This document shows, one piece after another, positions 14,828-18,019 of a stretch of 18,019 bases of DNA (position 1 is the first letter of the stretch; every line of letters starts with the position of its first letter). Under the pieces are notes generated by a model. That model worked only from the letters and a program-made list of their open reading frames with translations. It had not been told where the DNA came from and searched no databases. Position numbers and translations under genes: made by a program. The DNA comes from DATBLZ01 sp036555065. Lineage in GTDB: Bacteria; Pseudomonadota; Gammaproteobacteria; Steroidobacterales; Rariloculaceae. The stretch is taken from assembly GCA_036555065.1 (NCBI GenBank), contig DATBLZ010000184.1, positions 1 to 18,019 on the forward strand, given 5' to 3'.

Positions 14828-15961
14828 ATGGGTAAGGCAGTCACTTCGGTCACGGCGCTCGCCGGCGCTATCGCGACATTATGTTCCGCGCCGCTTCTCG
14901 CGCAGGGCTTCGGCGGCGGTCCGACGCTCGAGCCCTCGGCGTTGCGCTCGACTCCTGCGGAGACGACAACGGCCGCAGTCAAAGACCCGGCGTGGAAGGC
15001 GCCGCGCACGTCGTGGGGGCACCCGAGCTTCGAGGGTGTATGGAGCACCGATGATATGCGCAGCGTCCCTCTGAATCGGCCCGAGCAGTTCGGCACGCGC
15101 GATACGTTGACGGCCGAGGAGTTTCACGAGCGCGCCGGGCGCGACGAAGGCGGGCGGGACCGCGCCGTGAATACCGAGGCGTTCCAGCGCAGCGAGTATG
15201 GCGTGCGCACGTTCGGGTACACGTCGTTGGTCGTCGATCCCCCGGATGGCCGCATTCCAGCGATGACGGAAGCCGGGCGAGCGCGCGCCGGCAGCCGCGA
15301 CCGCGGGACGTTCGGCGACGGCCCGTTCGACGATTTCGAGGACTTCACGCTCTACGACAGGTGCATTACGCGGGGCGTCCTCGGCGGGGTTTTCCCGGTC
15401 ATCTACGGCAATGGCATGCGCATCACGCAGAATCCCGATTCCGTAGCGATCAGCTACGAGATGGTTCATGACACGCGGGTGATCAAGCTCGACGGTAGCG
15501 CGCATCTCGAGAACGGCATCCGCCAATACATGGGCAATGCGCGTGGACACTGGGAAGGCGACACTCTGGTCGTCGAGACGGCGAATTTCACGGATCAAAC
15601 GAGCATCGGCCCGAACGGCAACGGCACGCGCCACAGCGCCGAGATGAAGCTCACGGAGCGGTTCACGCGCGTCGATCCCGAGATGATCGAGTACGTCGCG
15701 ACTGTCGAGGATCCGATTGCCTATACGGCCCCGTTCACGGTTCGGCTCATGATCACGCAGCAGCCCGGCTACCAAACCTACGAATACTCGTGCCATGAAG
15801 GCAACGGCGCCGTCGGCCACTCATTGAGCGGCGAGCGCGCTTTCGAGCGCGAGGTCGCGGCGGCGAAAGCCAGGGGTCTGCCCGTGCCGGAGCGAGGGGG
15901 CAACGTTTTTGGGCCGCCGCGCGAGGGCGCGCAGGTCGTCAACATCAACTCGGGCGAGTAA
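14828..15961 (+). CDS. Secreted GHWEGD-family protein, long form, second copy (function unknown)
   Basis: The ATG at 14828 follows GGGGGA and opens a signal peptide (cleavage near LLAQ, residue 26), giving a 377-residue periplasmic protein. A longer in-frame extension reaches back to 14636 but would place the signal peptide internally. Landmarks are WGHPSFEGVWSTDD (63-76), SLVVDPPDGRIPAMT (133-147), DRCITRG with Cys179, ARGHWEGDTLVVETANF (238-254), LTERFTRVD, EYVATVEDPIAYTAPFT and YEYSCHEGN with Cys322. It is the counterpart of the protein at 3070-4158, which shares all these segments. The C-terminal tail after residue 335 is charged and then proline/glycine-rich and has no match in the other copies. 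It converges on the DUF6152 copy 3 gene, with five bases between their stops. Confidence 0.85.
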   Translation: MGKAVTSVTALAGAIATLCSAPLLAQGFGGGPTLEPSALRSTPAETTTAAVKDPAWKAPRTSWGHPSFEGVWSTDDMRSVPLNRPEQFGTRDTLTAEEFHERAGRDEGGRDRAVNTEAFQRSEYGVRTFGYTSLVVDPPDGRIPAMTEAGRARAGSRDRGTFGDGPFDDFEDFTLYDRCITRGVLGGVFPVIYGNGMRITQNPDSVAISYEMVHDTRVIKLDGSAHLENGIRQYMGNARGHWEGDTLVVETANFTDQTSIGPNGNGTRHSAEMKLTERFTRVDPEMIEYVATVEDPIAYTAPFTVRLMITQQPGYQTYEYSCHEGNGAVGHSLSGERAFEREVAAAKARGLPVPERGGNVFGPPREGAQVVNINSGE

Positions 15962-15966
15962 TAAGC

Positions 15967-16377
15967 TTACTGTGCCGCGGGCGCGCCGGCGCCTTCCGAG
16001 CCCATGAAGAGGCTCGAGCCGTCCGGCAGCTTGACCTCCCGGCCGCTCGCGCGGAACGAGCGATCGCGCGCCTGATACCCCTCGACGAACACGTGTGTGC
16101 CCGCAGGAATCGAGTTGCGGTTCCAACCGCGGCGGATCAGCGCGTTCGGCGCACCGCCTTCGACGGCCCATTGCTGCTTCTCGCCGCTGTCGGTGGTCAC
16201 TTCGATGTGCAGCCAGGAGTGGGGGTTGCTGAACTCCATTTTCGTGACGACCCCTTCGAGCTGAATCGGGCGGTTGATATCGAATTCCGCGGCGAACGAG
16301 TGATGCGCGCCGGCGGGAATCGCGATCGCCGCGGCTAGCAGCGCGCCGCCGAAGACGCTAACGGTTTGGGTTCGCAC
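15967..16377 (-). CDS. DUF6152-like secreted protein (copy 3)
   Basis: This 136-residue protein starts at a GTG (16377) with TAGGAG nine bases upstream. The signal peptide ends PAGA, and cleavage there would expose HHSFAAEFD (His25-His26). LEGVVTKMEFSNPHSW carries His53; EGGAPNALIRRGWNRN and PDGSSLFMGS follow. It is closer to copy 1 (7328-7780) than to copy 2: both have GGAPxALxRRGWNRNSxPAGT, and the leaders share TAGGAGACG before the start. It is the second gene of a minus-strand pair behind a short GHWEGD gene, 67 bases away, the same order as at 6422-7780. Function is unknown; envelope location and metal binding are inferences from the signal peptide and histidines. Confidence 0.85.
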   Translation of the reverse strand: MRTQTVSVFGGALLAAAIAIPAGAHHSFAAEFDINRPIQLEGVVTKMEFSNPHSWLHIEVTTDSGEKQQWAVEGGAPNALIRRGWNRNSIPAGTHVFVEGYQARDRSFRASGREVKLPDGSSLFMGSEGAGAPAAQ

Positions 16378-16444
16378 TGGATTCGTCTCCTATGCCTGCA
16401 CAAGGGCTGGCGGTGATTCTACGCCGATTCGGATAGCTGCAGCA

Positions 16445-17251
16445 CTACTCGAGAGGTTCCTTCAGAAACTCGTTGTAGAGAAGGTGCTCCGAGAATTCCA
16501 CGCACTTGAACTCGAGCAGCTCGATATTCGGCTCCAAGCGCCGATAGAGGATCATGCTGATCGTCCAAGGCTGCGTGTAGACGGCGGGGTCGTCGATCGT
16601 CGCTTCGTATTGAATGTGATCGGCGTCGATCAGCGTGAATCGCTCGGTGACCGTGAGTTGGTTGCTGTGATAGTTGCCGGCACGATCGAACCACGTGCGG
16701 TCGTCGTTCGCGATCGTCGTCGCGACGAGCGTATCGCCGTCCCATGTGCCGTTCGACCAACCCATCCACAGATCGACGGGCACTTGGTCGAGCGTGCGCA
16801 CATCCTCGAAGTGAACGGCGCGATTCGCGTTCGCGAACGCATAAGCGAACAAGATGTCGCCGTCGCCCTGAACGATCTGGAACGGATGCGGCAAGTAAGT
16901 CGCGCGCGGAATGCCAGGCAGGTAGCACGCGGCTTCGGGATCGGTCTTCGGCCAGCCGGCGCGGTTCTCGTCACGCTTCGCGAGCGCCTCTGGCTTGTAC
17001 GGGATCGTGCCGCCGCCGACGACGCTCTCGCCCGCGGGGATCGAGGCCAGGGAGCCGAGCTCCCAGAAACCGTCGAGCTTGCGCGCCGAATGCGCCTCGA
17101 GGTTCCAATACGCGCTGTTCGCAGCCTGCCAAATGCCGTTGAAATTCGGGTGGCCGTTGATGCGCTCAGGACCGCTTTGCTGGGCGCCGGCCGTCGCCGG
17201 GCCGACGATCAGCGCGGCCGCGATCGCGGCGGCTTCGAGCCTGTATCCCAT
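16445..17251 (-). CDS. Secreted GHWEGD-family protein, short form, second copy (function unknown)
   Basis: The start is the ATG at 17251, which directly opens a signal peptide ending TAGA at about residue 23 and has GAGGGAG upstream; the same frame stays open to 17731 but would run into the divergent BKACE gene. The 268-residue product has no lipobox, unlike its relative at 6422-7246. Landmarks are NFNGIWQAANSAYWNLE (37-53), CYLPGIPR with Cys109, FQIVQGDGDILF (124-135), NGTWDGDTLVATT (167-179), VTERFTLIDADHIQYEATI and LEFKCVEF with Cys250. The core motif is the most diverged of the five (GTWDGDTLV for GHWEGDTLV). The downstream neighbour is DUF6152 copy 3. Its role is unknown. Confidence 0.85.
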   Translation of the reverse strand: MGYRLEAAAIAAALIVGPATAGAQQSGPERINGHPNFNGIWQAANSAYWNLEAHSARKLDGFWELGSLASIPAGESVVGGGTIPYKPEALAKRDENRAGWPKTDPEAACYLPGIPRATYLPHPFQIVQGDGDILFAYAFANANRAVHFEDVRTLDQVPVDLWMGWSNGTWDGDTLVATTIANDDRTWFDRAGNYHSNQLTVTERFTLIDADHIQYEATIDDPAVYTQPWTISMILYRRLEPNIELLEFKCVEFSEHLLYNEFLKEPLE

Positions 17252-17275
17252 TCTCGGTTCTCCCTCGCCAGACTG

Positions 17276-17304
17276 ATTATTGGAGTTCTGCGACGTCATC
17301 TTAA
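17276..17304 (-). promoter_or_regulatory. Possible promoter for the GHWEGD/DUF6152 pair
   Basis: On the minus strand TTAAGA (17299-17304, four of six -35 bases) and AATAAT (17276-17281, five of six -10 bases) are 17 bases apart, about 25 bases upstream of the ATG at 17251. This is the best sigma70-like pair seen in the window, but it leaves a short leader. It lies in the 75-base gap shared with the divergent BKACE gene. Confidence 0.4.
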
Positions 17305-17326
17305 GGTATGGTAGAAAGGCTGCGCC

Positions 17327-18019
17327 ATGCAACCTTGCATCATCACTGTCGCCATTACCGGGTCCGTGCCGCGCAAGGAGAATAACCCGGCCGTGCCGAT
17401 CACGGTTCCCGAGCAAATCGAGTCCACGCATGCGGCTTACGAGGCGGGGGCCGCGATCGTTCACGTGCACGTGCGCAACGACGATCAATCGACGACTTCG
17501 AATCCCGATAAGTTTGCGGCGTTTCTCGCCGGCATTCGCAAGCATTGCCCCGACATCGTCGTGCAATTCTCGACCGGCGGGCGCTCGGGCCAGGGCTCCG
17601 AGCGCGGCGGCATGCTGCATCACCGTCCGGACATGGCGTCGCTGACGACGGGCTCGTGCAATTTTCCGACGCGCATCTACGAGAACCCACCGGAGCTCAT
17701 TCGCGAGCTCGCCGAGAAGATGAACGAGCACGAGATCAAGCCCGAGATCGAGATCTTCGATCTTGCGATGCTCTACAACGCCGTTCGATACGTCGAGGAA
17801 GGTTTACTGCGCGCGCCTTTGCACGTGCAGTTCGTGCTCGGCGTCAAGAACGCGCTGCCGGCCGAGCGCGACATTCTCGAGTTCGAGGTTGCGAAGCTCG
17901 CGGAGCTCATGCCTGCGGCGACATGGGTCGCCGCAGGCATCGGACGCCATCAGCTCGAGGTCAACCGCTGGTGCCTGGAGCTCGGCGGCCACTGCCGCAC
18001 GGGACTCGAGGACAACGTG
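17327..18019 (+). CDS. Beta-keto acid cleavage enzyme (BKACE, DUF849 family), 5' part
   Basis: The gene starts at an ATG at 17327 (AGAAAGG eight bases upstream) and is still open at the window end, giving 231 residues; family members are usually about 270-310. BKACE enzymes are zinc enzymes that condense a beta-keto acid with acetyl-CoA to give acetoacetate and a new acyl-CoA. The zinc ligands His46 and His48 are seen in VHVHVR and the third, Glu228, in RTGLEDN. Ser82 lies in QFSTGG, and Arg224 and Asp229 flank the glutamate as in the lysine-fermentation enzyme Kce. At the position where I recall Kce having Glu14, which binds its amino group, this protein has TGSVP, so an amino substrate is unlikely. 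It is divergent from the short GHWEGD gene. The natural substrate is unknown. Confidence 0.9.
   Translation, partial: MQPCIITVAITGSVPRKENNPAVPITVPEQIESTHAAYEAGAAIVHVHVRNDDQSTTSNPDKFAAFLAGIRKHCPDIVVQFSTGGRSGQGSERGGMLHHRPDMASLTTGSCNFPTRIYENPPELIRELAEKMNEHEIKPEIEIFDLAMLYNAVRYVEEGLLRAPLHVQFVLGVKNALPAERDILEFEVAKLAELMPAATWVAAGIGRHQLEVNRWCLELGGHCRTGLEDNV

Noticed and set aside
17252..17731. N-terminal extension of the short GHWEGD gene to 17731
   Set aside because: It would overlap the BKACE gene by about 400 bases and bury a clear signal peptide that begins at the ATG at 17251.
1..18019. CRISPR arrays, tRNA or rRNA genes, insertion sequences and prophage genes
   Set aside because: I looked for direct-repeat arrays, conserved tRNA loops, transposase motifs and phage proteins and saw none. 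Subtle RNA genes could be missed without a covariance search.

Overview
This is a GC-rich, densely packed stretch of bacterial chromosome with 17 genes, the first and last cut by the window edges. No tRNA, rRNA, insertion sequence or CRISPR array was seen. Many products carry Sec or lipoprotein signal peptides, so the cell is Gram-negative. Palindromic repeats built on GGAGCGGCKTTAGCCGC resemble REP-type elements I associate with gammaproteobacteria. A gammaproteobacterium (Steroidobacteraceae- or Xanthomonadales-like) is my best guess, but the envelope gene families here are also common in Acidobacteriota, so the assignment is tentative.

Left part (1-8648): the end of an acyl-CoA dehydrogenase/flavin monooxygenase-type gene meets, head to head across a REP-like inverted repeat, a two-gene minus-strand operon. 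That operon encodes a secreted protein of an unnamed family marked by the motif GHWEGDTLVVET (called the GHWEGD family here) and a lipoprotein carboxylesterase with a second GHWEGD domain fused to its C-terminus. Divergent from it are a PQQ-dependent dehydrogenase and, after more REP-like repeats, a four-gene run: a GHWEGD lipoprotein, a DUF6152-like protein, a small secreted protein of unknown family, and a second DUF6152-like protein. A second PQQ-dependent dehydrogenase (8645-10603, minus) converges on this run.

Middle part (10676-14649, all minus): a compact cytoplasmic operon transcribed in the order class II DHAP-dependent aldolase, CbbY-like HAD phosphatase, DhaL, DhaK, and phosphoglycolate-phosphatase-like HAD protein. 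All five enzymes handle small phosphorylated ketoses or C2/C3 phosphates. They could phosphorylate a ketose, cleave it to DHAP and an aldehyde, and clear damaging side products. No DhaM, transporter or Rubisco gene is present in the window.

Right part (14828-18019): another long GHWEGD protein (plus) converges on a minus-strand pair, a short GHWEGD protein followed by a third DUF6152-like protein. This pair matches the pair at 6422-7780 in gene order, protein sequence and part of the leader. Divergent from it is a beta-keto acid cleavage enzyme (BKACE), cut by the window end.

Taken together, a cytoplasmic triose/ketose operon sits between two paralogous sets of secreted proteins (five GHWEGD domains, three DUF6152 proteins, two PQQ dehydrogenases, one esterase). 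The most interesting unexplained material is this envelope gene set. The GHWEGD family has two invariant cysteines, and the DUF6152 proteins are predicted to mature with an N-terminal His-His, which suggests a metal site. A shared role in periplasmic oxidation of an esterified or hydroxylated substrate is inference only.
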